Below, one piece after another: positions 20,018 to 32,089 of a stretch of DNA of 64,000 nt. Under the pieces are notes generated by a model. The model had not been told where the DNA came from, did not search any database, and saw only the letters and a list, made by a program, of their open reading frames with translations. This stretch comes from Torymus aiolomorphi (lineage: Eukaryota; Arthropoda; Insecta; Hymenoptera; Torymidae), in the NCBI GenBank assembly GCA_036365515.1, contig CM070874.1, positions 211,600,297-211,664,296 of the forward strand, written 5' to 3'. The translations under genes were made by a program, and so were the position numbers. The number at the start of each line of letters is the position of its first letter. Position 1 is the first letter of the stretch.

Positions 20018-20128
20018 ATCGATCAATGTCTTATTTTGTTCCTTATGAAATTTGAGGGTAGATTCGCGGTAACGATATTGTTGTTTTATGTAATCATTTT
20101 ACAGAAATATGATTATTTTATTTCTTAG

Positions 20129-20310
20129 AAGGTGAAGACGAAAGTGATAAACCAGTTGAAAAGAAAAATGACGAAGCCAGTGGTTCGGAAATAAATGCAT
20201 CATTAAAATCATTAAATGATTTTGAAACATTTAATATTAGCTACGTTGACAACGCAGAGTATAAATCAATGAAAGTCTTTGAAACTTATTTTGATAAAAC
20301 AACGAATAAG
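20129..20310 (+). CDS. BEN-domain protein, internal exon
   Basis: Starts after ATTTCTTAG in the phase left by the exon ending at 1275, and ends AATAAG|GTTCGT at 20310. It encodes an acidic linker (EGEDESDKPVEKKNDE) and a mixed segment ending ...TYFDKTTNK. No domain of its own. The 182-bp length plus one carried base gives 61 whole codons, and the next exon begins in phase 0, as seen at 20960. This is the first exon after the Polinton insertion. Confidence 0.75.
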
Positions 20311-20959
20311 GTTCGTAAATTTATAAGTAAATTTTGAAATTGTTTAGTGACTATACAGTATGATGTCCAAAGAAAAGAGTTATTTTTAACGAATTTTTTT
20401 TTAAAAGTATTGCATTTATCTTTATCGATTCAATTTTTTTTACTAAAAGATACCCCCTTAGAAAATAGAAAAAAATTTTTTTATTGCATATAAATGTATA
20501 TTTGCTTAATAATGCATTTTTTAAGGCCAATTTTGTTCCATTTGTAATTTGAAGGTGAGGTACCGACATGAAAATTGAAAATTGATTAAATCCTGTAAAT
20601 GTATGTCCAATTGTTTAACAAATACTTCTCATAAACAATTGTATCTAACTTTGCAGGTATAGAAATTTTATGAATTTTCATATCGGTACCTCATGGTGAA
20701 ATTACAAATGGAACAATGAGCCCTTCCAAATTTAGATGGCGGTATTTTGTTTAACAATAATTAAATTTGGTTTAGACAAATGTTTTTCTTTACTTGATGT
20801 ACCGTTCTTTTCAATTACATTATCATTCATATTTTAATATGCAAAAAAGTAGTTAAAAAAATGTTCATATTTAACGCCAATTTTGGCACACAAACCACCT
20901 TATCGTAAATAATTAACAAAATAACTAAGAAATCATTTCGATGATTACTTATATTGCAG
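20311..20959. other. Host intron
   Basis: AT-rich intron. Two short inverted copies around GAGGTACCGATATGAAAATT (about 20554-20578 and 20676-20697) bracket a small foldback segment. No gene. Confidence 0.6.
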
Positions 20960-21179
20960 GAGATGATCCACATTGGATATGGAGTTAATATAACGTCTAC
21001 AGCGTGGAGACAGATTAAAAAATCGAAAAATGCGTCCATGTTTACTAAAAATCTTTGTAGAGCCATGTGGAGTCCACATGAAATGATCCACAGATTTTTA
21101 AAATCAACAGACGTACTTAAACAAGTATCAGATGTGCCTCGGAAAATGGCGACACCGAAAAAAATGAAGGCGATTGCCC
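20960..21179 (+). CDS. BEN-domain protein, exon encoding the main part of the BEN domain
   Basis: Begins after ATATTGCAG and ends GCCC|GTAAGT. It encodes HIGYGVNITSTAWRQIKKS, then SMFTKNLCRAMWSPHEMIH, the pattern of a BEN domain: IG-G-V opening, a W in the first helix, then the S-F-L-aW block. BEN domains bind DNA or mediate chromatin protein contacts in insect transcriptional repressors. The exon ends after TPKKMKAIA, which continues in phase into the exon at 22487. No stop or frame break across the exons. Confidence 0.8.
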
Positions 21180-21585
21180 GTAAGTAAAAGTACATACATA
21201 AAAAATAAAAAAGAATATCGAAGTCCATTAGTAGATATAAACCTATTGACAATGTTATCCAGTGAAATACAATTTAAGAATATTAAATCGGCTATGGCAT
21301 CCTCTTAAAATATTTTATATAATTAATGAATAAGATTAGGTAAGATTAGATCATTTATTGATGCATTGGGGTATAACCTCCGTCTGGCACTTAAGGTAAT
21401 ACATACATATAGTACAGAGATAATAGAGTATTAATTGGACTGGTAGTCAATTGCGCAAAACAACATAAAATATAGTAGTAAAAATAACAAACGCAATAAC
21501 AAAATAAAGTATAATAATTGAAATAACAGAGTAATGGTTGTGACAAATGATAATAAAATTAAAATAATAGTAAAAAGAATAAGAA

Positions 21586-21642
<57 letters not shown>

Positions 21643-22486
21643 ACGTGATATGAGAGTGCGTACTATTTGATATCTCGTGTGAAAATAAAATTTAACTCAA
21701 TCAGACTTATTTTCAACTTATCCTCAATCTTAGCTTTATTTTCTTAAGTTTTATTGCTAAAAGAATTCAAAAATCTTACGTTTTAATTTTGTCATGTAAC
21801 AGTAATATTTCTTAATAATATAGAATGTAAAAATACTCCTTATTACCTCCATCCCCGTTTTTCTAAATTAAAATCAATATTAATTTTTCTTGACTGTATA
21901 CCTCAAAAAATAATACATCAACCCTTATGAAAGTTCACTCCATCATTTGCCTCATAAATAGCTATTTTTACTGGGAATAGACATAAACTGTGCACTTTTC
22001 TGTGCTAATTCTATTAATGAAATGCTTTTTATTGCCTTATATATTTCCATTTATTGAAATGAAAAGTAAAATAAGTTCTAAAGAATGGTAGTTTTTAAAT
22101 ACGATGGGAAAGCAGATGGAGAAGCAAATTATCTGCTGAATTATTCGAAGAAGCAGTATAACAAATTTTTTCTTGGTCGTTTTGTATTTACATTTTCTCA
22201 AGCTATCCAATGCTCTTGTATGTTTCTTTCTATATGATCAAATTAGGAATATGAACGCAATATTTTCTGGTGTTGCCATTCTATTTTTAATCATATGTAA
22301 TAATAATATTATTGATAAAACGCGTTTCATTATAGTCACTAATTATAGATTTTTAAAACTAACTTTCTAGTTTCTAATTAGCTATTTCGAATGGTTCCTC
22401 GCTCCCTCGCGGGTGTACATAGCCTACTTTACTCCCTAGATGTATCTACTATTATGAAATTTCTCATAAATGTTATGTTATCATAG
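21180..22486. other. Host intron with GA microsatellite
   Basis: AT-rich. A (GA)n tract lies at 21584-21640. No coding signal seen. Ends in TTATCATAG acceptor. Confidence 0.6.
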
Positions 22487-22812
22487 TGTGCTTGAGATAT
22501 TGGGTTCAAAAATATAAACAGCATTTGATTCAACCCAATGAAGATATTGATGATGTTGTCAATAGACATCGTCTTTATGTCTCGGAGGAGATCTCCTATC
22601 AAATCAAAAAAATGAAGAGCAGGCGTGATCAGCGCGAAAGACATGAAAGTAAGATGATTAATGATCCTTTTTTAAACTCCGATTGCTTGCTTACGCGGAG
22701 GAAAATAGGCGTTAAAACTGAGGTTAGGTGTGTTGTTTTAACTACTTTTACTGGGCGGTACTTATATAAACAACTGCGGAATCAGGCTCATCTTAAGATT
22801 TCAGTAAAATAA
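22487..22812 (+). CDS. BEN-domain protein, exon with the end of the BEN domain
   Basis: After TTATCATAG the frame carries on from the previous exon (phase 1) as LCLRYWVQKYKQHLI, the terminal helix usual in BEN domains. A charged stretch follows (KKMKSRRDQRERHES). The frame stays open to a stop at 22810-22812. ACTGAG|GTTAGG at 22722 could instead be a donor to a further exon, in which case the last 30 codons are intronic. I slightly favour the donor, because composition loses coding character after it. Confidence 0.65.
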
Positions 22813-23530
22813 TATTTCATGACTTTGATCTCAAGGCGGAAACAACGTTACTACCGATGACTTTAGTATCTTTAGTTTCTCGTGAAAGCTATATTTGATT
22901 AAACTGTATTTCACTTACTATGCTTTGAGTTACGGTAAATCTTAGTTGAAACAAGTTTTTTCTCTCCGCATATATTAATAACATGTATCCGTTACTAATG
23001 GAAAAACTGAATGTAAAATGTAACACCGTCCCTCATAGGATTAAGATGGAGTAGGATTTTGAACTTCATAATGCGAACTACCTTAACAACTGGACACCAA
23101 AGTTTGTTATAGTGAAATTGTTCCTTATTCGAAAATTTTGTCATAATTATACAGTTTTTCATTATTTAATAAAAAATGTCCAAATACATGCGAAATCAAG
23201 ACACTGTTGCCCTTGTCATTATATACTTTACCATTATTTTCAAAATTTCAATCGAAAGTTTCTAATCGATATTCCGAATCGTCTGAAACTGGCACTTGAA
23301 AAAAATTGTAAACTTTGTTAAAATGCCATTTTGAAATATCAATTTGAATTTTTGCTGAATGGTAGAGTGCATTATTGCAGAGAGCAATGATGTCTAGGTT
23401 TTGTACATTTCTAAACATATTTTTTTATTATTTAAAATCTGTTTCATTCGCTTGATCGGTAACAGTGGACAATTGCATGGCCTATGAGATGACGTTGGAA
23501 TTTTGACTTAAAACTTTTATAGATAATTAC
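22813..23530. other. No gene seen
   Basis: AT-rich non-coding DNA, host gene 3' flank or intron. Confidence 0.5.
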
Positions 23531-23834
23531 TACACTGAAAAAAATTTGGCACGAGAGTTGTCCGTAAGCCGAGACAGAGGTCGCCCCGTCGATTCCATAC
23601 ATCTGTTGTACCAGTAAGGAGCTCTCTCGTCCCTTTTCGGGGCAGGCGACGTGACGAAACAAGTGTGCCGCGCGCCCGCGCGTGGCGGTGTAGCAGACGC
23701 CTCGCAAAGAGACGAGAGAGCTCCCTCACTGGCATAACAGACGTACCACGCGGGACAACAAACGTACATAACCTCAAGACGACCTCCGTCCGTATATACA
23801 GGGACAGCGCACGTGCCAAATTTTTTTCAGTGTA
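23531..23834. mobile_element. 304-bp MITE with perfect 23-bp terminal inverted repeats
   Basis: Starts TACACTGAAAAAAATTTGG and ends with the exact complement. The terminal TA on each side may be a TA target duplication, as in Tc1/mariner MITEs, leaving CACTG ends. The interior is GC-rich, unlike its flanks, with paired CGAGAGAGCTCC-type segments. ORFs on the minus strand inside it are not coding. Confidence 0.8.
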
Positions 23835-24379
23835 GTCAGTGACTAATAATAATTATTAATTAGAGTTTATGATATGCCACACTCTTGAAAAAAATATATT
23901 TTTTAATATTCGAGGTTAATATATGCAAGTTTTATTATAATAAAATGATAAATTTAAAAATATAATAAAATAAGATTTGTTCATATCTTAGGTTCCGAGC
24001 TTAATTCATCTGGATAAGCAGATAGAAGAAAAGATGAGACATGCTTAAGCATTTAATGATCTCTTGTGGAGCGGTGGATCTCACAAATAGTATAATATTT
24101 TTCTTCATTCTTATGTTAAGAATTGATGTTTCATTAAAGAAAATTAATGATATTAAAGTTAAGTATTAAAGTGAATAAACGTATGTTCTTTGGTTATATC
24201 AGAACACATGTATACTTTCATTAAAAAAAAATAAATATTTTGTGACTACGAGCTGACTATTTTCTTCTTATATTTATAATTATTATGTTCCTTATTATTT
24301 ACATTATGTTTACTAATATAAAATAATATCCTGTTAACTGACAAATTTTACATTACAGACTAACATTACAGAATTTTAA
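23835..24379. other. No gene seen
   Basis: AT-rich non-coding DNA between the MITE and the tandem array. Confidence 0.5.
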
Positions 24380-26660
24380 AATTCTAAATGGAAATCGTCA
24401 TGAATATTCATAGGGATTTTGTTTGGTAAGTGAATTAATATAGAAAAATCCATTTAAAAATGTATGTGGAGCCTGCACCTTTTACCAGGATTTCTAAATG
24501 GAAAACTTCATGAAAATCCAAATGGATTTTGCTTGGCAAGTGCTTGTGGAAAAATTCACATGGAAATCTATGTGTAACGTAATTTTTCTTAGATTTCTAC
24601 ATAAAATTCATTATGGAAATCCATGTGGATTTTGTTTAGTCAATATTTACAACAAATCCGTATAGAAATCTATGTGAAACATGTACTTTTTATCTGTATT
24701 TCTACATGGAAATCTTAATGACAAACCATATGGATTTTGTGCGGCTAATGTTAGTAGAAATATCCATATAGAAATATACGCGAAACCCGTACTTTTTACC
24801 TAATTTCTACATGGAAATCTTCATGAATATCCATACGGTTTATCTTTAGCAAATGTTAGTAGCTATATCCATAAGGAAATCTATGTAAAACACGTACTCT
24901 TTACGTAGATTTCTACATGGAAATCTTTATAAAAATCCATACGGGTTTTGTTCGGCAAGTGTTGATAGAAGAATCCATACGAAAATCTATGTTGAACACC
25001 TACTCTTTACCTGGATTTCTACGTGGCAATCTTCACGAATATCTATACGGATTTTCTTCGGCAAATGTTAGTAGCTATATCCATATGGAAATCTATGTAA
25101 AACAGGTACTCTTTACGTTGATTCCTACATGGAAATATTTCTAAAAATCCATACGGGCTTGGATCGGCAAGTAATGGTAGAAAAATCTATATGGAAATCT
25201 ATGTGAAATACGTACTCTTTACGTAGATTTCTACATGGAAATCTTTATGAAAATCCATACGGATTTTGCACGGCAACTATTGGTAGAAAAATCCTTACCG
25301 AAATCCATGTGGAACATCTACTCTTTACCTGGATTTCTACATGGAAATCTTTATGAAAATCCATACAGATTTTGCTCGGCAAGTTTTGGTAGAAAAATCT
25401 TTACGGAAATCCATGTGGAACATCTACTCTTTACCTGGATTTCTACATGGAAATCTTTACGATAATCCATACGGATTTTGCTCGGCAACTGTTGGTAGAA
25501 AATCTTTACGGAAATCCATGTGGAACATCTACTCTTTACCTGGATTTCTACATGGAAATCTTTATGAAAATCCATACGGAATTTGCTCGGCAAGTGTTGG
25601 TAGAAAAATCCTTACGGAAATCCATGTGGAAAGTTTATTCTTTACCTGGATTTCTAAATGGAAATCTTTATGAATATCTATACGGATTTTGCTCGGCAAC
25701 TGTTGGTAGAAAAACCCATACCGAAGTCCATGTGGAACATTTACACTTTACCTGGATTTGTACGTGGAAGCCTTTACGATAATCCATACGGATTTTGCTC
25801 GGCAACTGTTGGTAGAAAAATCCATACCGAAATCCATGTGGAACACCTACACTTTACCTGGATTTCTACATGGAAATTTTTATGAAAATCCATACGGGTT
25901 TTGCTCGGCAACTGTTGGTGAAAAATCCATACCGAAATCCATGTGGAACATCTACACTTTACTTGGATTTCTACATCGAAATCTTTACGATAATCCATAC
26001 GGATTTTGCTCGGCAACTGTTGGTAGAAAAATCCATACCGAAATCCATGTGGAACATCCCTACACTTTACCTGGATTTCTACGTGAAAATCTTCGGCAAC
26101 TGTTGGTAGAAAAATCCATTATGAAAATCCGATTTCTACGGATTTTGATTTTTCGGCAACTGTTGGTAGAAAAATCCTTTTACGGTAAATCCATGTGGAA
26201 CATCTACTCTTTACCCGGGATTTCTACATCGGAATCTTTACGATAATCCATACGGATTTTTCTCGGCAACTGTTGGTAGAAAAATCCTTACGGAATTCCA
26301 TGTGGAACATCTACTCTTTACCTGGATTTCTACATGGAAATCTTTATGAAAATCCATACGGATTTTGCTCGGCAACTGTTGGTAGAAAGATCCATACCGA
26401 AATCCATGTGGAACACCTACACTTTACCTGGATTTCTACGTGGAAATCTTTATGACAATCCATACGGATTTTGCTCGGCAAGTGTTTATGATAGATATCC
26501 ATGTGGGAATCTACGTGGAATTCCCGTGGAAATCCACTGGGCGTTTTGGGACTGATTTCCATATGGAATCTAAATGGAATCCGTATGGAATCTACATTGA
26601 TTCCATATGGATTCTATGTGAATTCCATATGAAAATGAGGCTAAAATCTACATGGATATT
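24380..26660. repeat. Tandem array, about 106-bp unit, roughly 20 copies
   Basis: The unit contains TTTACCTGGATTTCTACATG, GAAATC, AATCCATACGGATTTTGC, TCGGCAACTGTTGGTAGAAA and CCATGTGGAACA. Copies are best conserved from about 25,230 to 26,460 and decay on both sides. At the right edge the array dissolves into short words around ATTCCATATGGAA. The unit is itself built from small palindromic words (TCCATATGGA type). Several plus-strand ORFs of 75-160 codons run across it only because the unit is stop-poor. They shift frame each unit and are not genes. Confidence 0.9.
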
Positions 26661-27850
26661 TTCAACAGGGTATGGTCTATTTTTGAAGTTGATGGAATTG
26701 AAAGTATTTCATCATTTTCCTGTGTTTTTGAGTTAATGTAGATATCCGATGAAGTTCTATTTAATTGTGTATTTGGAGGTGATCTTGGCACTTTTGGTCT
26801 TTCAAAAATGTTCATTTGTTTATTTATATCATCTACTTGCTTTTTAAGTTCTGGATTTCTTTGGGTAGTCCGTCTGGTTATAATCCCTACCTTTCCTTAT
26901 TTTCTATACCTTTCTTGATTTGACATGACATATTACTTTGTTTATACTATACTTAATATATCTTTTAAAATATGTTTTTATTATTAATTCCACTATTTTT
27001 CTGTATATATTTTGTAATTGTTTATTTCACAATATAATTTATTTATTTATTTGTCACTTTTATAAATTTTTTCCTTTGCTTAGTTTTTAGTGTTTTATCT
27101 TTTATTGTTTAGACTGTAATGTTTATTTATGCAATTTTTATTTAATTGATCAATTTGTTTAATATTATTATTCGTTTTCTTGAGCTGCGTTGATCATTAT
27201 TCTATGTTTATTTTTCGTGTGCTGTATTTTCGATTTATGTGATCGTTGTTCTTAATTTTTTTGTAATTATAATTTGTCTTTATGATATTTTGTTTTATCT
27301 ATTGTTGTCTTTTCTTTTGGGTTTACTTTTATATCTTTTTATTATTGATTTTTTTCAATTTCTTACTTGTATTGGACTGCTATTTTCGCGTAATATATCT
27401 TGATTTCACTCTGTAAATTTATCTTTTCACTTGCTATTTCAGCTATAATTTGTTATATAATTTGTTGCTAAAAATTTTTCTTACTTCTTTGTTTTATTAC
27501 TCCTTGTAGTGTCGTAACTTTTTTCGTTTGTATTTTTATTTTTCAATTTTCTAATCTGTGTTAGACTGTATTTGTATTTTGCGTAATATATTTTTGAAAA
27601 ATGTCATTTGTTTTGTAGAAATTTTTCTTATTTCCGTATTTATCATTTGTTGAATACTTGTTAATAACTCGACGAGCCGTACTTGCTTATCTTCCGAACT
27701 TTGGGCGATTTATGCTACAATGATCCCCCCAACTTCTTACTGCAAAGCAAGAAGCTCGGACTTATTCTATGTTAGTTGTATTTATATAAGAATATTTTCC
27801 TCGTCTTTCAAGAGCTTATTTTATCTACTTTAAAACATTTAAAGTTTGAT
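26661..27850. other. T-rich region, no gene
   Basis: About 1.2 kb of strongly T-rich sequence on the plus strand. No coding or structured signal recognised. Confidence 0.5.
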
Positions 27851-28080
27851 TTAGCTGATCTAACGAACTTTTCGTTCGACTGTGTACCGGAACCAATGTG
27901 ACGTTCCGAAAAATAGTTATTTTATTTCTTTTATTTTAAATAGTCTAGTGAACTAATTTTCGATCGGTACCGGAACCACTGTTAAGTTCCGGAGAAAAGT
28001 TATTTTTATTCTTTAATTTGAAATAGTCTAGCGAACGATTGTTCGATCGGTACCGGAACCACTGTTAAGTCTTGAGTGTC
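27851..28080. repeat. Three-copy tandem repeat of about 85 bp
   Basis: Each copy has AACGAAC/AGTGAAC, a TTCGATCGGTACCGGAACCA block and AGTTATTTT. Copies start near 27,858, 27,938 and 28,023. Confidence 0.65.
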
Positions 28081-28140
28081 GAGGAATCTACTCTTATATG
28101 TGTATTGAAATTTGTATGGTTTATCTTCAAATTATATTTG

Positions 28141-28146
<6 letters not shown>

Positions 28147-28184
<38 letters not shown>
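28147..28184. repeat. (TA)n microsatellite
   Basis: Perfect TA dinucleotide run. Confidence 0.95.
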
Positions 28185-28190
<6 letters not shown>

Positions 28191-28784
28191 TTCAATTAAT
28201 ATTTGATTTATATTACCTTTATTCTGGGCGTAGGCTCTCGTAAATAATAAACAGCTGATTAGTTAGATGCACTTTTATTGAAAGATATAAGGTTATAAAT
28301 AAGACTATGCGATTTACAACTTATTAACTTTGTTAAACAATATATAATACCGATAGATTATTGAAATTATTGATATAAGAAATTCTCTTCGTAATTGAAT
28401 GTAGGGTATTTGACCCGTATAAAAATATTCGCTTCTCCTCTTGTCGGCTGGAGTGGTACGGAGCACGCGACTTTTGCACAATTACTGATTTGTGTGTTGA
28501 GAGTCGCCTTATTTATTAAGCGGTTAATTTGGGTTAAAGATGATTTTGACGTTGAGTAGAAATCCTTTTTTGAAACAAATTTAGTAAACATTTAAATATC
28601 ATCCTTTCGATTTCACATTTAAAAGTGCTGATTCTAAACAAAGTTGCGATGAGCGGTTGGTTTCACAAGGTCAGTGGCTCGCTACGTCACGCTGGCTGTT
28701 ACGTAGCCGAAATTGCTGTACTGTTAAAATTCGCACTCGCATCGTTTTATGGGTCAAGAAAATTACTGATGAGAAATATGCATG
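28185..28784. other. No gene seen
   Basis: Mixed AT-rich DNA with a short minus-strand ORF (28367-28591) that lacks motifs. Confidence 0.45.
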
Positions 28785-29150
28785 TCAAATGTAATTTATA
28801 GGATACGTTACGGACGTAACACCTGATCTCCAATATTCGACTGCTCTTTTTTTATAATCGAAGCTCAACTCTTCATCATCGTATGAACATACATCATAAT
28901 CTTTTTTTTTCATTGAAAATTGCGTCATCTTCAATGGCTTGACTTCATAATTTTTAAATTGCTCTTGAAAATCTAATGTTTCTTCTTCCATTGTTTCAAT
29001 CGCATTAAAATTATTCATACTGTCGTATAAAATATTTTCGAATTTTTCAGCTAAATCCATTTCAACAAGATTAACAGGACTTTCTGGTATCTGAAGCCCT
29101 GAGAATGCTGCCAATAATAAATTTATGACGTTGATAGGATTTACCTTCAT
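28785..29150 (-). CDS. Possible first exon of an unrecognised gene or transposase relic
   Basis: A 121-codon minus-strand ORF starting MKVNPINVINLLLAAFSG. It is acidic in the middle (METMEEETLDFQEQ-like) and ends with LSFDYKKRAVEYWRSG, which reads like the opening of a helix-turn-helix domain seen in transposase-derived insect proteins. Directly after WRSG is CAG|GTGTTACG, a possible splice donor. The remaining ORF codons would then be intronic. No continuation exon was found downstream on that strand. Identity is not established. Confidence 0.35.
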   Translation of the reverse strand: MKVNPINVINLLLAAFSGLQIPESPVNLVEMDLAEKFENILYDSMNNFNAIETMEEETLDFQEQFKNYEVKPLKMTQFSMKKKDYDVCSYDDEELSFDYKKRAVEYWRSGVTSVTYPINYI

Positions 29151-29700
29151 TTTTTCTATTCTTTGATTTTTATGAAATAATAAATTCTATTGTAGGAAAA
29201 AAACAAATAGCGGACTCCGAAAATTTGTACCTCGCAACAGAACCGATAAAATATACTGACTAACTAATCCGTTTTTAGGCAGCCGTGGACTCCAAGCTCA
29301 CTTGCGTCATCTTTGCTTATGCATGTTTACAAGATGGGCTTACAAAAAATCGCTTATTCATATATATAAATAGAAATTAGGAAAATATTTACTTAAAAAT
29401 AAGTATTTATGAAAAAGTACAAATGAAATATAATGTGATATGCCTAAATACGCAAACATAAATATTCTAAAATTATAAGTAAACTATAATTATCAAGCAG
29501 TGATATATAAAAAAAAACTAATTGCAAAATATACCATGAAAATAATTTTAATCCTGGCTCAGCTTTTAAAAGCTTTTCTGCATACAAATATTTATGCAGA
29601 AATAATAAAAATATAGTCATGTAATTATTTATTCCTCTATTTATCTTATGCTATTATATTTTGAACATTAAAATAACTAAATTGTCAAATTCTTTGTCAG
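29151..29700. other. No gene seen
   Basis: AT-rich non-coding DNA. Confidence 0.45.
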
Positions 29701-30600
29701 TGATTTTTATTCATTAAATAGAAAATTGAGCCTATAGACACATCAATCTGCAATAAATAAAATATCCATGATTATTTATTCTGATTATACGCACCATACA
29801 CCTCAAAATATTTATTTCAAAGGTACTAATTGTAAGTATACGTGCCCTAGGGGCTCCTAAACCCCAATAATGTTGTTATTAGAAAAAATCCTAAAACAAG
29901 TCAACTTTGATTTTGAATTTTAATAATAATTATTTAATTTTATTGCAAATATTGTATACAAAAAAAATTAAAAAAAAAAATTTTTCCGAAATAAAATATA
30001 AGGGTAGCTAATTAATTTGGCATTTCAAAGAGAAATATTTTTCATTTTGTTTCATTTTAAATTTGAATCTGAACTTGGGATATTCAGATAAAACCTATTT
30101 TAGGGGTGATTTTTAGGGGTGCGTTTTACCCCTTTAATAGGAAATTGGGCCCATAGAAAAAATAGCCCAAATAAAAATAAATTATGCATTATATATAACT
30201 TAAAATATTAATTTTAATAGTTATAAAGTATTTTGTGCCTAAAGGGTTGTTTATCCCTGATGACGTGTTTATTTGCAAAACCCTGAAACACGTAAACTTT
30301 ATTTTTTATTTTAAGTCAAAAAATGATTATTATAATAATTAATTAATTTTATTGCAAATATTATATGCAGAAATAGTTTAAAAAATAAGGTTTTTCTAAA
30401 ATAAAAAGTAAGGGTTGCCATCCTCGAGGACCAAACTATACTTGATGGTTACATAATTCAAGGAGAAAGATTTTCCATTTTGTTTCATTTCAAAATATCG
30501 ACTACAACTTAAGATATTAAAAAAGCCGTTTCGGGGGTAAACTTTAAGGGCGGTTTTCACCCCTTTAATAAGGGATTGGGCCGATAAAAAAATTGCAAGT
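29700..30600. repeat. Diverged tandem duplication, about 420-bp unit
   Basis: Blocks such as TTAATTTTATTGCAAATATT, CCCCTTTAATA(G/A)G and CATTTTGTTTCATTT recur about 410 bp apart. Each ends in TTTTACCCC or TTTTCACCCC. Copies are old and indel-rich. Confidence 0.6.
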
Positions 30601-30669
30601 CTCTTATTTTTCGGTCCTCTACAACATATCAAAAATTCAGGAAAATCGGAGGCGGACACCTCGATCGGT

Positions 30670-30856
30670 TTCCTTGTAAGAATAAAAGCTTTCTTAACAT
30701 TCTTGTATACTTAAAAATAATATATTTACTGAGAACTCCTCTGAAACCTTTTGACATCTCCCACCGTAAGAAAATTATAAAATAAGATTAACTGAACACT
30801 TTTATTTAAGTTAAAATTTTCGCAATAATAACACATCATTTTTTCTTTTTTCTATA
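30670..30856. repeat. Dispersed local repeat, copy 1
   Basis: The AAAGCTTTCTTAACATTCTTG...ACTCCTCTGAAAC...AACACATCATTTTT sequence recurs at 32660-32835 and 35055-35245. A shorter part is at 31655-31715. Copies are interrupted differently. Confidence 0.7.
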
Positions 30857-31567
30857 CCCTAGAGAAAAAAATTTAATGCTCATAACAGTTGATATCTGCA
30901 GCTATCAGAAAAAAACTGAAGAAAATGGAAGAAAACAGAAATTAACTGCAGAAAATGTCGGAATTGAGACAAAGACAACAGTAATCTTCAATTTTTATCA
31001 GTTTTCTTCAGTTTGTATCAGTTTTCAACAGTTATCTACAGTTATTTGCAATTATAAACAGTTTTCTTCAGTTATCAACAGTTATGTTCTGTTTTCGGAA
31101 AAGCAAGCGACTTTAAGAAGTGAAGAAATCAGTAAAAAACTGAAAATAACAGTTTTATTCTGAATAAAACTGAAGACAACAGTTATACACGTATGAAAAC
31201 TGTTTATAAATGTAATAAAGATATTGGAAAATTTTGCTATATACAGCATAATTCGATACTTGAACATAACAGTTAATAATTGAAGAAAACTGATAATAAC
31301 TATTAATAAACGAAGAAAACAGTTTTAAACTGTTTAAAAGTGAAGAAAATTTTGAAGAAAAGTGAAGAAAAATGAACAAAACAATTTTTTTTTAATTTTT
31401 TTGCGATTGGAATTTGAACATAACAGTTAATAACTCAAAATAACTGATGAAAACTACAGATAGCTGTTGTCTTTGTCTCAATTCCGACCTTTTCTGCAGT
31501 TATCTGCAGTGAATAACTGTTTTCTTCAGTTTTATTCAATTGTCTTCAATATTTTTTTTTGCTAGGG
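30857..31567. mobile_element. 711-bp foldback MITE rich in CAGTTA words, TA duplication
   Basis: Ends are CCCTAGAGAAAAAAA and the complement of CCCTAGCAAAAAAAA, flanked by TA on both sides (30855-30856, 31568-31569). The subterminal GTCGGAATTGAGACAAAGAC (30958) pairs with its complement at about 31463. The interior is packed with AACTG/CAGTT words on both strands. Related sequence without the insert (CTGTATTTCAATGTT at about 31700 and 35250) shows the empty target site. Confidence 0.8.
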
Positions 31568-31924
31568 TATTTCAATGTGTATTTTTATATTGGTTGCAAA
31601 TTTTAACAATACTTTGACAACATTGTAAACATACGTTCTACATTATGCAGGACTTTTATGTGTTGAAATTTTCACATCAATAACATCATTTTTGCGTTTT
31701 TCTGTATTTCAATGTTTATTTGAAATATTATTTGATCAATTTTAAACATTTATAACATTGGAAAGGATTATTCTCTAATTCCGAGAAAAGCAAAGGAACT
31801 CAGGCGGAAATGATCTTCTATAATAAAAGTTAATTCAGTAAGATTTTATTGTTGACAGTTGAGGTATTTGAGGTAAAAATAAAAAACCTCTTATCTCTTG
31901 ACCGCAGTGAGCTAATTTATTTTT

Positions 31925-31970
31925 AAGCCGACGTTTCGAGCACTTATGTATGCTCCTTTTCAAGGCGAAC
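31925..31970 (-). ncRNA. Solitary hammerhead-like motif from a Penelope element
   Basis: On the minus strand, CCTTGAAAAGGAGC then a loop then GCTCGAAACGTC. This has the stem II pair (GAGC/GCTC) and the GAAAC core of the hammerhead carried by Penelope-like elements. The CUGANGA box is degenerate here, so activity is doubtful. No RT sequence adjoins it, so it is probably a 5'-truncated remnant. Confidence 0.5.
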
Positions 31971-32089
31971 GTAAATATAAACAAAGGTTACAGAATGCGA
32001 ATTAAATGCCCTCGTAAATACATTTACACTTAATGTACTGTCTCGATGTGAGGCTCGTCCTAGTAGGATTCTCGGAACGTTAAAGCCAA

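Noticed and set aside
23444..23819. Three overlapping minus-strand ORFs, Arg-rich
   Set aside because: They lie inside the 304-bp GC-rich MITE and span its inverted repeats.
24917..26736. Many MEIFMKIHTDFARQL-type ORFs
   Set aside because: Produced by a stop-poor 106-bp tandem unit. The frame changes each unit and both strands are open.
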